Shown: positions 10,725 through 18,980 of the stretch, piece after piece | Layout of the letters: every line of letters starts with the position of its first letter | Numbering within the stretch: position 1 is the stretch's first letter | NCBI GenBank assembly: GCA_002095305.1 | Contig: MIEI01000030.1 | Location: forward strand, 1 to 51,831 | Source of the DNA: Pantoea brenneri | GTDB taxonomy: Bacteria > Pseudomonadota > Gammaproteobacteria > Enterobacterales > Enterobacteriaceae | DNA: 51,831 nt | Direction: 5' to 3' | Made by a program: the position numbers and the translations under genes | Notes under the pieces: model-generated | What the model was told of the DNA's origin: nothing | Databases searched by the model: none | The model's input: only the letters and a program-made list of their open reading frames with translations

Positions 10725-10748
10725 GTGACCATCTAACCCAGTGGTCAC
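10725..10748. promoter_or_regulatory. TetR operator copy 1 (GTGACC-N12-GGTCAC)
   Basis: This perfect 6-bp inverted repeat, extended to GTGACCA/TGGTCAC, lies 34 bp before the tetR start. It adjoins a TAAAAT -10 candidate at 10719-10724. An element with the same arms and spacing is found after tetR, which strongly suggests autoregulation. Confidence 0.75.
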
Positions 10749-10781
10749 TGAATAACCCACTTCACTTATCAGGCGGTGAAA

Positions 10782-11396
10782 ATGTCAGAACAGCATACCG
10801 ATGCCGGCGTCCGCGGCCCTGCCGAGCACAACGTGCGCGACCAGATTGTTGATGCCGCGATGCAGCACTTTGCCCATTACGGCTATGAGAAAACCACCGT
10901 CTCTGATCTTGCCAGGGCAATTGGCTTCTCCAAAGCCTATATCTACAAGTTTTTTGAGTCTAAACAGGCGATTGGCGAAGTGATCTGCTCCAGCCGGCTG
11001 ACGATGATTATGCAGCGGGTGGAGGCGGCGATAGCCGATGCGCCCAGCGCTTCTGAACAGTTCCGCCGCCTGTTTCGTACCCTTTCGGTGACCGGCACCG
11101 AGCTGTTTTTTCACGATCGTAAACTGTATGACATCGCCGCAGTGGCCTCGCGCGATCGCTGGCCCTCAGCCCAGGCGCATGAAGAACGTGTGCTGAACCT
11201 GATTCATCAGATTCTTCGTCAGGGCAGAGAGGCGGGCGAATTTGAACGTAAAACCCCGGCTGATGAAGCGGCAGAAGCCATCTATCGGGTGATCAAACCT
11301 TATGCCAGCCCGGTGCTGCTGCAGTATAACCTCGATGAGGCAGAAGCGGCCTCAGTTCAGCTGGCGGCACTGGTATTACGCAGCCTGGCGCCCTGA
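10782..11396 (+). CDS. TetR/AcrR-family repressor
   Basis: This 204-residue protein has an N-terminal TetR helix-turn-helix (about residues 20-65, with VSDLARAIGFSKAYIYKFFESK) and an all-helical ligand domain. It starts at the ATG at 10782, with AGG eight bases upstream, rather than the GTG two codons earlier. Matching GTGACC-N12-GGTCAC palindromes lie just before and just after the gene. The protein therefore probably represses itself and the downstream KAS II gene. A ligand related to acyl chains would fit the neighbour but is inference. Confidence 0.9.
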   Translation: MSEQHTDAGVRGPAEHNVRDQIVDAAMQHFAHYGYEKTTVSDLARAIGFSKAYIYKFFESKQAIGEVICSSRLTMIMQRVEAAIADAPSASEQFRRLFRTLSVTGTELFFHDRKLYDIAAVASRDRWPSAQAHEERVLNLIHQILRQGREAGEFERKTPADEAAEAIYRVIKPYASPVLLQYNLDEAEAASVQLAALVLRSLAP

Positions 11397-11399
11397 ACT

Positions 11400-11423
11400 G
11401 TGACCATTGACTAAATCGGTCAC
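11400..11423. promoter_or_regulatory. TetR operator copy 2, upstream of KAS II gene
   Basis: This GTGACC-N12-GGTCAC palindrome has the same arms and spacing as the copy before tetR. It overlaps a TTGACT -35 candidate (11407-11412), with AAAGAT 17 bp downstream. It lies 222 bp before the KAS II start, so repression of that gene is likely. Confidence 0.7.
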
Positions 11424-11425
11424 TT

Positions 11426-11460
11426 GATCAAAGATAGCGATGACTTTGATCGGCCGATCA
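11426..11460. repeat. Nested palindromes in tetR-KAS II spacer
   Basis: An inverted repeat gatcaaag/ctttgatc (11426-11433 and 11444-11451) overlaps a perfect 14-bp palindrome TGATCGGCCGATCA (11447-11460). It lies just after the second TetR operator, in the presumed leader of the KAS II transcript. The function is unknown. There is no U-tract, so it is not a typical terminator. Confidence 0.45.
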
Positions 11461-11645
11461 GGTCATTGCTGTCGTTACGCTCACCGGTTTTCTTCCCGTT
11501 AAGCCTGATGGCCTGCAGGCGACGCTCTGCGCCAGGTGCGCAGGGTTGCCTCATCCACGCTAAGGTTGAAAGCGTGCATTGATAAAACTCACGCGTCTGT
11601 AGCAGATGAATTGCCACAGCACAGACTGACCACAGGAGGAAACAC

Positions 11646-12932
11646 ATGAGTCATTCAGCGGCGTCTGAACGCATTGTCATTACCGGTATGGGCATCGTCT
11701 CGCCTCTTGGCTGCGGCGTGGAAACGGTCTGGCAACGCTTAACAGCAGGTCAGTCGGGGATTCGTGGCCTGTCCGACGAGATGAGTGCCGGCACCGGCAT
11801 TTCGGTTGGCGGTAGCGTCCCAACGGTCGATGAAGATCCGCTGGCAGGGTACGATCCTGAAGCCTTTATCCTGCCTAAAGAACGCAAAAAAATGTCCCGC
11901 TTTATCGAGTTTGCGCTGCTGGCGGCGGACGAAGCGCTGAAGCAGGCGGGCTGGCATCCTCAGCCGGAAGATGAGGCCGCGCGCGAACGCACCGCCACCA
12001 TTATCGCCTCAGGCGTAGGCGGCTTTGGCGCTATTGCTGAAGCAGTGCGTACCACTGACGCTCGCGGTCCGCGCCGGCTTTCCCCTTTCACCGCCCCTTC
12101 CTTCCTCGCCAATATGGCGGCGGGTCATGTCTCGATCAAACATGGATTTACCGGGCCGCTTGGCGCCCCCGTCACCGCCTGTGCAGCAGGCGTGCAGGCG
12201 ATCGGTGATGCCGCCCGACTGATCAGAAGCGGCGAAGCGGATATTGCTATCTGTGGTGGCACGGAGGCAGCGCTGGATCGGGTGACGCTGGGCTGCTTTG
12301 CGGCCGCACGTGCGCTGTCGGTGGGCTTTGCCGATGATCCGCATCACGCCTCGCGGCCGTTTGATCGCGACCGCAACGGTTTCGTGATGGCTGAAGGCGC
12401 GGGCCTGCTGGTGATTGAGTCGCTGGCGCATGCCGAAGCGCGCGGTGCTACGCCACTGGCAGAACTGGTTGGCTACGGAACCAGCGCCGATGCTTACCAC
12501 CTGACCGCCAGCCCGGAAAATGGCAGCGGTGCCGCGCGGGCGATGAAACTGGCCCTGCGCCAGGCCGGGATTGGGCCGGAAGCGGTGCAGCACATCAACG
12601 CCCATGCCACCTCGACTCAGGTCGGCGATCGCGGTGAACTCGCGGCAATTCGCTCGGTATTTGGCGACGATTCATCGGTAGCCATTACCTCGACCAAATC
12701 AGCAACCGGGCATCTGCTGGGCGCGGCGGGCGGGTTAGAGGCAATATTTACCCTGCTTGCGCTGCGTCATCAATGCGTTCCACCGACCCTCAACCTGCAT
12801 CATCCCGATGAAGCGGCGGGCAACCTCGATCTGGTGGCGCTGAACGCCCGCCCGATGGACCTGACCTATGCGATGTCGAACGGCTTTGGATTTGGCGGGG
12901 TAAATGCCAGCATCCTGCTGCGTAAGTGGTAA
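11646..12932 (+). CDS. Beta-ketoacyl-ACP synthase II (accessory FabF-like)
   Basis: This 428-residue condensing enzyme elongates acyl-ACP with malonyl-ACP. The thiolase fold has the KAS catalytic triad Cys179 (TACAAG), His320 (NAHATST) and His356 (KSATGHLLGA). It also has the GFGGVN motif near the C-terminus. Length is slightly above the 413 residues of E. coli FabF. The start has a strong AGGAGG site 7 bases upstream. It stands alone, outside a fab operon, and sits behind a TetR gene with a shared operator. It is therefore probably a regulated second KAS used for membrane adaptation or a special acyl product. No acyl carrier or tailoring gene is adjacent. Confidence 0.9.
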   Translation: MSHSAASERIVITGMGIVSPLGCGVETVWQRLTAGQSGIRGLSDEMSAGTGISVGGSVPTVDEDPLAGYDPEAFILPKERKKMSRFIEFALLAADEALKQAGWHPQPEDEAARERTATIIASGVGGFGAIAEAVRTTDARGPRRLSPFTAPSFLANMAAGHVSIKHGFTGPLGAPVTACAAGVQAIGDAARLIRSGEADIAICGGTEAALDRVTLGCFAAARALSVGFADDPHHASRPFDRDRNGFVMAEGAGLLVIESLAHAEARGATPLAELVGYGTSADAYHLTASPENGSGAARAMKLALRQAGIGPEAVQHINAHATSTQVGDRGELAAIRSVFGDDSSVAITSTKSATGHLLGAAGGLEAIFTLLALRHQCVPPTLNLHHPDEAAGNLDLVALNARPMDLTYAMSNGFGFGGVNASILLRKW

Positions 12933-12953
12933 CCACGTCTGACTGAGTCGGGT

Positions 12954-12990
12954 CCCGCTGCCGTGCGGTTGTCTGTTGCACGGCAGCGGG
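12954..12990 (+). terminator. Strong hairpin after KAS II gene
   Basis: A 13-bp perfect stem (cccgctgccgtgc and its complement) with an 11-base loop begins 22 bp after the KAS II stop. It is followed by TCCTCTT rather than a clean U-tract, so termination is likely but not certain. Nothing else is recognised in the rest of the spacer up to 13227. Confidence 0.6.
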
Positions 12991-13227
12991 TCCTCTTACC
13001 ACGCTTAACGGTTTCGGGACCCGCCTCACCGCTTACGCGCCCGACAGATCGGGTGCTGAAACCCCGGTCGCCTGCCGATCTCTGCCTGACGATGCAGACC
13101 CCGGTGGGCCTGCACGATTATCTTTATACTTCTGTACCTTTCCTGACAATATCGCCCGCCCGTCGCCGCTTACGGTTAAATTTCAGCGCTACAATTAGAT
13201 CGACCACAATAACCTCAGGGAAAGCGA

Positions 13228-14112
13228 ATGAATATTGCAGCCTTCGATATTGGCGGGACCTCATTAAAAATGGGCGTAATCGATCGTCAGGGAAATATTC
13301 TGGCGAGCGACAGTAGCGATATCTCCCATAATGACCGGGATAAGATTCTGGAGCAGATTATCGGCTGGCTAAAGAAGAACCCGTCCTGCAGCGGCATTGC
13401 GGTCAGCACGCCGGGTTATATCGATCCGGATAACGGCTATATTGCGATGGGCGGGACGGTGCGTGACTTTGATCGGTTTCATCTGAGCCAGTGGCTGACC
13501 GAAAAAACCAGCCTGCCCGCTACGGTTGAAAACGATGCGCACTGTGCATTGCTGGCAGAGCGCTGGCTGGGAAAAGCGAAAAAGCTGAATGATTTTCTGA
13601 TGTTAACCATTGGCACCGGACTCGGTGGCGCAGCGTTCTGTAACGGCGCACTGATCCGCGGGGGACGCAATCGGGCCGGAGAATTTGGCTGTCTGCTGAC
13701 CTCGCGTCCGACCGACAGCAATATCGAGCCGCATACCATGGCCCAGAGTTGCACCATGACCGCGCTGCGCGAAAATTACGCTCAGCTCAGCGGCCAGCCC
13801 GCCGATGATATCAGCGGTAAAGATGTGTTCGATGCTTTTGAGCAAGGTGATGAGTTAGCACAAAAAGTGGTTAATACCTTTTACCAGCATCTTGCCGCCG
13901 GTTTATATAACCTGTTCAGCGTGTTTGACCCGCAGACCATTTTCATCGGCGGCGGTATAACCGAACGCGAATCCTTTCTGCAGGAGCTTTCACAGCAGCT
14001 GGAAAAATATCAAATCGATATCCGCATTGATACCGCCACCTACGGCAACGACTCCGGCATGCTGGGCGCAGCCTATCACTTTTTGCAAAGCCAGCAGAGT
14101 GAGCTCTCTTAG
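13228..14112 (+). CDS. bglK: Beta-glucoside kinase (ROK family, BglK-like)
   Basis: This 294-residue ROK sugar kinase has the ATP-binding DIGGTSLK motif at residues 7-14, the catalytic Asp103 in ENDAH and the GTGLGGA phosphate motif. As in Klebsiella BglK (297 residues), it lacks the CxCGxxGC zinc motif of many ROK proteins. BglK uses ATP to phosphorylate cellobiose and other beta-diglucosides taken up without phosphorylation. That makes the substrate of the GH1 phospho-beta-glucosidase encoded nearby. It is convergent with the LacI gene, and their ends overlap by four bases. A TACAAT -10 candidate lies at 13190-13195. Confidence 0.85.
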   Translation: MNIAAFDIGGTSLKMGVIDRQGNILASDSSDISHNDRDKILEQIIGWLKKNPSCSGIAVSTPGYIDPDNGYIAMGGTVRDFDRFHLSQWLTEKTSLPATVENDAHCALLAERWLGKAKKLNDFLMLTIGTGLGGAAFCNGALIRGGRNRAGEFGCLLTSRPTDSNIEPHTMAQSCTMTALRENYAQLSGQPADDISGKDVFDAFEQGDELAQKVVNTFYQHLAAGLYNLFSVFDPQTIFIGGGITERESFLQELSQQLEKYQIDIRIDTATYGNDSGMLGAAYHFLQSQQSELS

Positions 14113-15062
14113 CGCTGCCGCCAGTCCGGAATGATTAAATCGCCGCGTAACACCGAACTACCCAGCATCTGTTGGGTAGTGGCGGTTAACCAGCCGACAA
14201 TGCGTGATGCCAGCAGATCGAGTGAATATTCAATAGCCGGAATGGTCGGTAACCCGGGTAAATTAACCGATCCCGCCAGGCTGAATACCATCACGTCCTT
14301 CGGCACCGCTTTATTAAACGCCTGCAGCTGCGCCATGGCGTTTTGCGCTTCCTGCTCGTTAGCCACCAGCAGCGCATTAAAACTCCGGCTGCTGGCATTA
14401 TTCAGCAGCATCTGAATTGCCACCGACGAGGAGACCGCTTCGGTGATCACCAGATTGCGGTTAAAGGGCAGAAGATTGTTTTCCAGCGCCAGCTTGTAGC
14501 CCAGTAATAGCTGCCCTGCGGTGCCCCCGTTCTCAGGCTGAATTAAGGCGATCTGCCGGCGGCCCTGATTGATCAGGAAATTGCAGGCCGTCTCAGCGGC
14601 AAACGCGTGGTCGAACTGAATACTGTTCGGCCCTTCGGCTTCGGCACAGTCAACCAGAATGACATGTTCATCATCGATGTTAAGAGGAAAGCGCGCGCCG
14701 ATGATCAGCACATCATCGCACAGGCCACAACTCAGCTCGTCCAGCGCGGTCAGAACCTCACTTTTGCTGCGGGCAAAGCGCAACAGCAGATGTTTCTGAT
14801 GCTGGCGCAGCTGCTTTTCCAGCGCAAAAAGCCAGGCGGTGATCTGGTTTACGTTTTCCTGGGCACAGATAACGCCGATGCAGTGGGTAGTCTGGCTGAA
14901 TAACGATTGAGCTATTACGTTAGGCCGGTAATTCAATTCCTCGACTGCCTTCAGTACCGCCAGCCGGCTGGCTTCTTTCACGCCGCGTGAACCGCTCAAC
15001 ACCCGGGAAACTGTGGCTTTCGATACCCCAGCTAACCGTGATACATCGTTGATAGTAGACAT
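14109..15062 (-). CDS. LacI-family repressor of the beta-glucoside genes
   Basis: This 317-residue LacI/GalR regulator has an N-terminal helix-turn-helix and hinge ([21 protein letters not shown], about residues 4-24, and NYRPN) and a periplasmic-binding-like effector domain. It is divergent from the PTS IIB gene. The 289-bp gap contains two TGGAAA-type palindromes that fit LacI-family operators. One lies about 100 bp from its own start and one about 50 bp before the PTS operon. It therefore likely represses both. The inducer is probably a phospho-beta-glucoside. Confidence 0.9.
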   Translation of the reverse strand: MSTINDVSRLAGVSKATVSRVLSGSRGVKEASRLAVLKAVEELNYRPNVIAQSLFSQTTHCIGVICAQENVNQITAWLFALEKQLRQHQKHLLLRFARSKSEVLTALDELSCGLCDDVLIIGARFPLNIDDEHVILVDCAEAEGPNSIQFDHAFAAETACNFLINQGRRQIALIQPENGGTAGQLLLGYKLALENNLLPFNRNLVITEAVSSSVAIQMLLNNASSRSFNALLVANEQEAQNAMAQLQAFNKAVPKDVMVFSLAGSVNLPGLPTIPAIEYSLDLLASRIVGWLTATTQQMLGSSVLRGDLIIPDWRQR

Positions 15063-15158
15063 GTTATTCCCCTGAAAACGGCGCTATGCCAAAAAAAGCC
15101 AACCTGTGCTTACTGCCCATTTGTTCGCCGGGCAAAGTATAGCCATTTCAGCATTCTA

Positions 15159-15175
15159 TGGAAACCGATTTTCCA
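15159..15175. promoter_or_regulatory. LacI-type operator O1
   Basis: TGGAAACCGATTTTCCA has perfect 6-bp arms (tggaaa/tttcca). It lies 97 bp upstream of the lacI-type gene and about 125 bp from O2, a spacing that could allow looping. Confidence 0.75.
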
Positions 15176-15283
15176 AATGCCCGAAAAGGCTGCGCTATTA
15201 CAGCCATTTTTGTGACCGGAATCCAATAAAAAAAACCCGCATCATCGGCTTATTGACCGACATCACACTTCTGAGCACCGCCA

Positions 15284-15301
15284 ATGGAAACCGGTTTCCA
15301 T
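15284..15301. promoter_or_regulatory. LacI-type operator O2 before PTS operon
   Basis: ATGGAAACCGGTTTCCAT is a perfect 18-bp palindrome with the central CG typical of LacI-family operators. It is followed at once by TATGAT, a possible -10 element for the PTS operon. A weak CRP-like site (ATTGA-N6-TCACA, 15252-15267) lies upstream. Confidence 0.85.
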
Positions 15302-15351
15302 ATGATATCCAATCAGCCTCACTTTGGTGTCAAAGGTGAGGAACAGTAACC

Positions 15352-15681
15352 ATGTACAGAATCATGTTGTGTTGTTCAGCAGGAATGTCTACCAGCATGC
15401 TGGTGCGGAAAATGGAAGAAGCGGCCGCGCAACGGGCGCTTGAAGTTGAAATTAAAGCGTTTGGCGTGGCGGAGTTTGATGAGCAGTTTTCCCGCTATCA
15501 GGTGGTGTTACTCGGGCCGCAGGTGAAATACATGCTGAAAAGCCTGGCCGACAAAGCGGCAGGCCAGAATGTGCCGGTACAGCCGATCGATATGATGGAT
15601 TACGGCATGCAACGGGGTGACAAGGTACTGGACTTTGCGCTGTCGCTGATTACGGCTGCCAATGAAAAGGCGGCCCTATGA
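15352..15681 (+). CDS. PTS lactose/cellobiose-family EIIB
   Basis: This 109-residue EIIB phosphocarrier is of the cellobiose/diacetylchitobiose type. The phosphorylated cysteine is Cys8 in the CSAGMSTS motif, which is followed by the usual VLLGPQVKYM segment. It passes phosphate from EIIA to the sugar during uptake through the EIIC encoded next. It is the first gene of a four-gene operon (IIB, IIC, GH1, IIA), and its end overlaps the IIC gene by four bases. Confidence 0.92.
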   Translation: MYRIMLCCSAGMSTSMLVRKMEEAAAQRALEVEIKAFGVAEFDEQFSRYQVVLLGPQVKYMLKSLADKAAGQNVPVQPIDMMDYGMQRGDKVLDFALSLITAANEKAAL

Positions 15682-17048
15682 GCTCACTTTATCAATCGAT
15701 GATTGCGGTGATCGAGCAATCGATTACGCCGCTGGCCGGCCGGCTGGGCCAGCAAAAATATGTCATCGCCATTCGTGACGGCTTTACCGCCGCGCTGCCG
15801 TTTATGATCATCGGCTCCTTTATGCTGGTGTTTATTTTTCCCCCATTCTCAGCCACCAGCACCAACAGTGTGGCCCGGGCCTGGCTCGATTTTTCCGCCA
15901 CCTACCGTGACCAGCTGATGTTGCCGTTTAACCTCAGCATGGGGGTGATGACCTTCTTTATTTCGGTAGGCATCGGCGCCAGCCTGGGACGACAGTTCTC
16001 GCTGGATCCGGTGATGTCCGGCCTGCTGGCCTTTATGGCCTTTTTACTGGTGGCAGCACCTTACTCCAATCACACCATCTCTACCGAATATCTTTCCGGT
16101 CAGGGGATTTTTACCGCGTTGCTGACCGCCATTTATGCCACCCGCGTTTACGCCTGGCTGAAACACAACAATATCACTATCCGCCTGCCGAAAGAGGTTC
16201 CGACCGGGGTGGCGCGATCGTTTGAAATTTTGATCCCGGTGGTGGTGATTATCGGCACCCTGCATCCGCTCAATCTGTTGATTGAGGCAAAAACCGGGAT
16301 GATCATTCCGCAGGCCATCATGCATCTGCTGGCACCGCTGGTCTCCGCCTCTGATTCATTGCCAGCGATTCTGCTGTCGGTGCTGCTGTGTCAGATCTTC
16401 TGGTTCGCCGGTATTCACGGTGCGCTGATTGTGACCGGCATTATGAACCCGTTCTGGATGGCTAACCTCTCCGCTAACCAGGCGGCACTGGCGGCGGGCA
16501 CGGTATTGCCGCACATCTATCTGCAAGGCTTCTGGGATCACTACCTGTTGATTGGCGGTGTCGGTTCTACCCTGCCGCTGGCTTTTCTGCTGCTGCGCAG
16601 CCGCGCCACCCATCTGCGCACCATCGGCAGAATGGGTATCGTGCCGAGCTTCTTTAATATCAACGAACCGATCCTGTTTGGCGCGCCAATCATCATGAAT
16701 CCGCTGATGTTTATTCCCTTTGTCTGCGTACCCATGCTGAACGCCGTGCTGGCCTACACCGCCACCCGACTCGGCTGGCTGGCACAGGTGGTTTCGCTGA
16801 CGCCGTGGACCACGCCCGCACCGATTGGCGCATCCTGGGCAGCCAACTGGGCCATCAGTCCGGTGGTGATGTGCCTGGTCTGTATGGTGCTTTCCGCCCT
16901 GTGCTACCTGCCGTTCCTGCGCGCCTACGAACGATCGCTGATGAAAACCGAACTGGAAAAGGCGCAGTCGCAAGCCCCCCTGCTGAAAGCGCCAGTACTC
17001 ACTAATCCCGCAGGAGAGAGGCACCATGCACTACACGTTTCCCGATAA
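15678..17048 (+). CDS. PTS lactose/cellobiose-family EIIC permease
   Basis: This 456-residue EIIC membrane protein has about ten hydrophobic segments and the family signatures FWFAGIHGALI and FNINEPILFG. It translocates and phosphorylates a beta-glucoside with the separate IIB and IIA proteins. It overlaps IIB by four bases and the glycosidase gene by 23 bases, so the operon is tightly coupled. The exact sugar, for example cellobiose, arbutin or another beta-diglucoside, is not fixed by sequence. Confidence 0.92.
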   Translation: MSSLYQSMIAVIEQSITPLAGRLGQQKYVIAIRDGFTAALPFMIIGSFMLVFIFPPFSATSTNSVARAWLDFSATYRDQLMLPFNLSMGVMTFFISVGIGASLGRQFSLDPVMSGLLAFMAFLLVAAPYSNHTISTEYLSGQGIFTALLTAIYATRVYAWLKHNNITIRLPKEVPTGVARSFEILIPVVVIIGTLHPLNLLIEAKTGMIIPQAIMHLLAPLVSASDSLPAILLSVLLCQIFWFAGIHGALIVTGIMNPFWMANLSANQAALAAGTVLPHIYLQGFWDHYLLIGGVGSTLPLAFLLLRSRATHLRTIGRMGIVPSFFNINEPILFGAPIIMNPLMFIPFVCVPMLNAVLAYTATRLGWLAQVVSLTPWTTPAPIGASWAANWAISPVVMCLVCMVLSALCYLPFLRAYERSLMKTELEKAQSQAPLLKAPVLTNPAGERHHALHVSR

Positions 17049-18426
17049 CTTCTGGTGGGGCAGCGCCAGTTCCGCCCTGCAAACTGAAGGCGATAGCTTA
17101 ACCGGCGGCAAAAGCGCCACCATCTGGGATCACTGGTATACGCAACAGCCATCGCGTTTCCATCAGCAGATTGGCCCGGCTGACACCTCGACCTTTTACC
17201 AGCACTGGCGTGAAGATATCGCCTTGCTGAAGCAGCTGAATCACAACAGTTTTCGCACCTCAATCAGCTGGTCGCGACTGATCCCGGACGGCAATGGCGA
17301 CGTCAATCCGCAGGCGGTGGCGTTCTATAACAATGTGATTGACGAACTGCTGGCACAGGGCGTCACGCCGTTCATCACCCTGTTTCATTTTGATATGCCG
17401 ATGGCGATGCAGCAGCTGGGCGGATGGGAGAATCGTCAGGTCGTTGCAGCGTTCACTCGCTACGCCCGCCTCTGTTTTGAGCTGTTCGGCGATCGGGTGC
17501 AGCACTGGTTTACCTTTAATGAGCCGATTGTGCCGGTTGAGGGCGGATACCTGTATGACTTCCATTATCCCAACGTAGTCGATTTCCGCCGGGCGGCAAC
17601 GGTGGCTTATCACACCGTACTGGCCCATGCTTCGGCGGTCCGCGCCTTCCGGGACGGCCGGTTTGCCGGTGAAATCGGCATTGTGCTTAATCTGACGCCC
17701 TCTTATCCACGTTCGCAAAACCCGGCCGATCTGACTGCGGCGCATCACGCCGATCTGCTGTTTAACCGCAGCTTTCTCGACCCGGTGTTGCGCGGCGAAT
17801 TTCCGGCGGATCTGGTGGCGCTGCTCAGGCAGTATGACCAGCTACCGCCAACCCAGCCGGAGGATCAGGCGCTGATCGCCGACGGCGTCATCGACCTGCT
17901 CGGGGTCAATTATTATCAGCCCCGTCGTGTAAAATGCCGCGACAGCGCAATCAATCCCGCTGCGCCGTTTATGCCGGAATGGTTCTTTGACAGCTATGAG
18001 ATGCCAGGGCGGAAAATGAACCCTTACCGCGGCTGGGAAATCTATGAGCCCGGCATCTATGACATTCTCACCAACCTGCGGCTGAATTACGGTAATCCAC
18101 GCTGCTTTATCTCAGAAAACGGCATGGGCGTAGAGAATGAACAGCGTTTTGTTGAGGACGGACAGATCAACGATCAATACCGCATCGACTTTGTCGCCGA
18201 ACACCTTAAATGGGTTCACCGGGCGATTGCCGAAGGCAGCCAGTGTCTCGGTTATCACATGTGGACCTTTATCGATAACTGGTCATGGTGTAACGGCTAT
18301 AAGAACCGTTATGGCTTTGTTCAGCTGGATATCACCACTCAGCAGCGCACGGTGAAAAAAAGCGGTGAATGGTTTGCGGCGACCTCGGCCCGTAACGGTT
18401 TTAACCACCCGGAGAATTTATCATGA
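17026..18426 (+). CDS. 6-phospho-beta-glucosidase (GH1)
   Basis: This 466-residue family 1 glycoside hydrolase has the acid/base Glu166 in TFNEP and the nucleophile Glu364 in SENG. The C-terminal NGYKNRYG segment retains the Lys and Tyr that bind the 6-phosphate in phospho-glucosidases. It hydrolyses the phosphorylated beta-glucoside made by the PTS or by BglK into glucose 6-phosphate and a glucose or aglycone. The start lies inside the end of the IIC gene and is preceded by GGAGAGAGG. Confidence 0.93.
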   Translation: MHYTFPDNFWWGSASSALQTEGDSLTGGKSATIWDHWYTQQPSRFHQQIGPADTSTFYQHWREDIALLKQLNHNSFRTSISWSRLIPDGNGDVNPQAVAFYNNVIDELLAQGVTPFITLFHFDMPMAMQQLGGWENRQVVAAFTRYARLCFELFGDRVQHWFTFNEPIVPVEGGYLYDFHYPNVVDFRRAATVAYHTVLAHASAVRAFRDGRFAGEIGIVLNLTPSYPRSQNPADLTAAHHADLLFNRSFLDPVLRGEFPADLVALLRQYDQLPPTQPEDQALIADGVIDLLGVNYYQPRRVKCRDSAINPAAPFMPEWFFDSYEMPGRKMNPYRGWEIYEPGIYDILTNLRLNYGNPRCFISENGMGVENEQRFVEDGQINDQYRIDFVAEHLKWVHRAIAEGSQCLGYHMWTFIDNWSWCNGYKNRYGFVQLDITTQQRTVKKSGEWFAATSARNGFNHPENLS

Positions 18427-18737
18427 TCGATCAGGAAGAGGCGGTAATGGAGATTATTGTTAATGCCGGCCAGTCGCGCAGTCTCTGCTTTGAAGCATTG
18501 CAGGCGGCGCGTCAGGGGGAGATCGAGCAGGCGCGGGAACTGTTGCAGCAGGCCGATACCTTCACCCGCCAGGCGCATAAAATGCAAACCCGGCTGATTG
18601 AACAGGATGCCGGTGAAGGCCGCCAGCCGATGACCTTAATTATGGTCCACGCCCAGGATCACTTAATGACGTCGATGCTGGCGCGCGAACTGTCTGAAGA
18701 GATTATTCATCTGTATCAGCGGCAACCGCGCGCCTGA
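18423..18737 (+). CDS. PTS lactose/cellobiose-family EIIA
   Basis: This 104-residue, all-helical EIIA has the phosphorylated His76 and metal-binding Asp79 in the MVHAQDHLM motif. It receives phosphate from HPr and passes it to EIIB. It overlaps the GH1 gene by four bases and ends the operon. Its place after the hydrolase rather than between IIB and IIC is a local arrangement. Confidence 0.92.
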   Translation: MIDQEEAVMEIIVNAGQSRSLCFEALQAARQGEIEQARELLQQADTFTRQAHKMQTRLIEQDAGEGRQPMTLIMVHAQDHLMTSMLARELSEEIIHLYQRQPRA

Positions 18738-18782
18738 TAGCGGGCAGCCCGATGTGCTGCCGGGTAAACACCGTTATAAACT

Positions 18783-18816
18783 GGCGGCGTGGCACAGCCC
18801 CTCTGCGCACGCCGCC
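18783..18816. terminator. Hairpin between convergent PTS operon and mipA transcript
   Basis: A 9-bp stem (ggcggcgtg/cacgccgcc) with a 16-base loop lies between the end of the EIIA gene and the end of the convergent micro-protein gene. It could stop transcription from either side. No strong U-tract is seen. Confidence 0.5.
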
Positions 18817-18851
18817 CGTCACCGCAGGCTTCGCCATCTGTTCATCGGGCA

Positions 18852-18956
18852 TTATCCCCGCGGCGCATCAAACAGGCTGATCGCCAGTCCGAGCAGCCCA
18901 AACACCAGCAGATACAACAGCAGCAGTGCGGCAAGCAGCGTTCGATGGCTGCGCAT
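18852..18956 (-). CDS. 34-residue single-pass membrane micro-protein
   Basis: This short open frame starts MRSHRTLLAALL, continues as one unbroken hydrophobic helix of about 22 residues (about 7-28) and ends FDAPRG. The start is preceded by GGAGG with five bases between, an excellent ribosome site. It begins 24 bp after the stop of the MipA/OmpV gene on the same strand, so it is probably co-transcribed. The positive N-terminus suggests an inner-membrane peptide with its N-terminus in the cytoplasm. It is not recognised. A role as a partner of the neighbouring sensor or RND pump is only inference, by analogy with other small membrane proteins. Confidence 0.65.
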   Translation of the reverse strand: MRSHRTLLAALLLLYLLVFGLLGLAISLFDAPRG

Positions 18957-18980
18957 CTCATCCTCCCCGCCATGTCGTCA

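Noticed and set aside
11420..11647. 75-residue minus-strand frame in the KAS II leader
   Set aside because: It begins at the KAS II start region and overlaps palindromes and the promoter. No support was found as a gene.
12963..13316. 117-residue open frame between KAS II and bglK genes
   Set aside because: It starts inside a hairpin and overlaps bglK in another frame, with no ribosome site and no domain.
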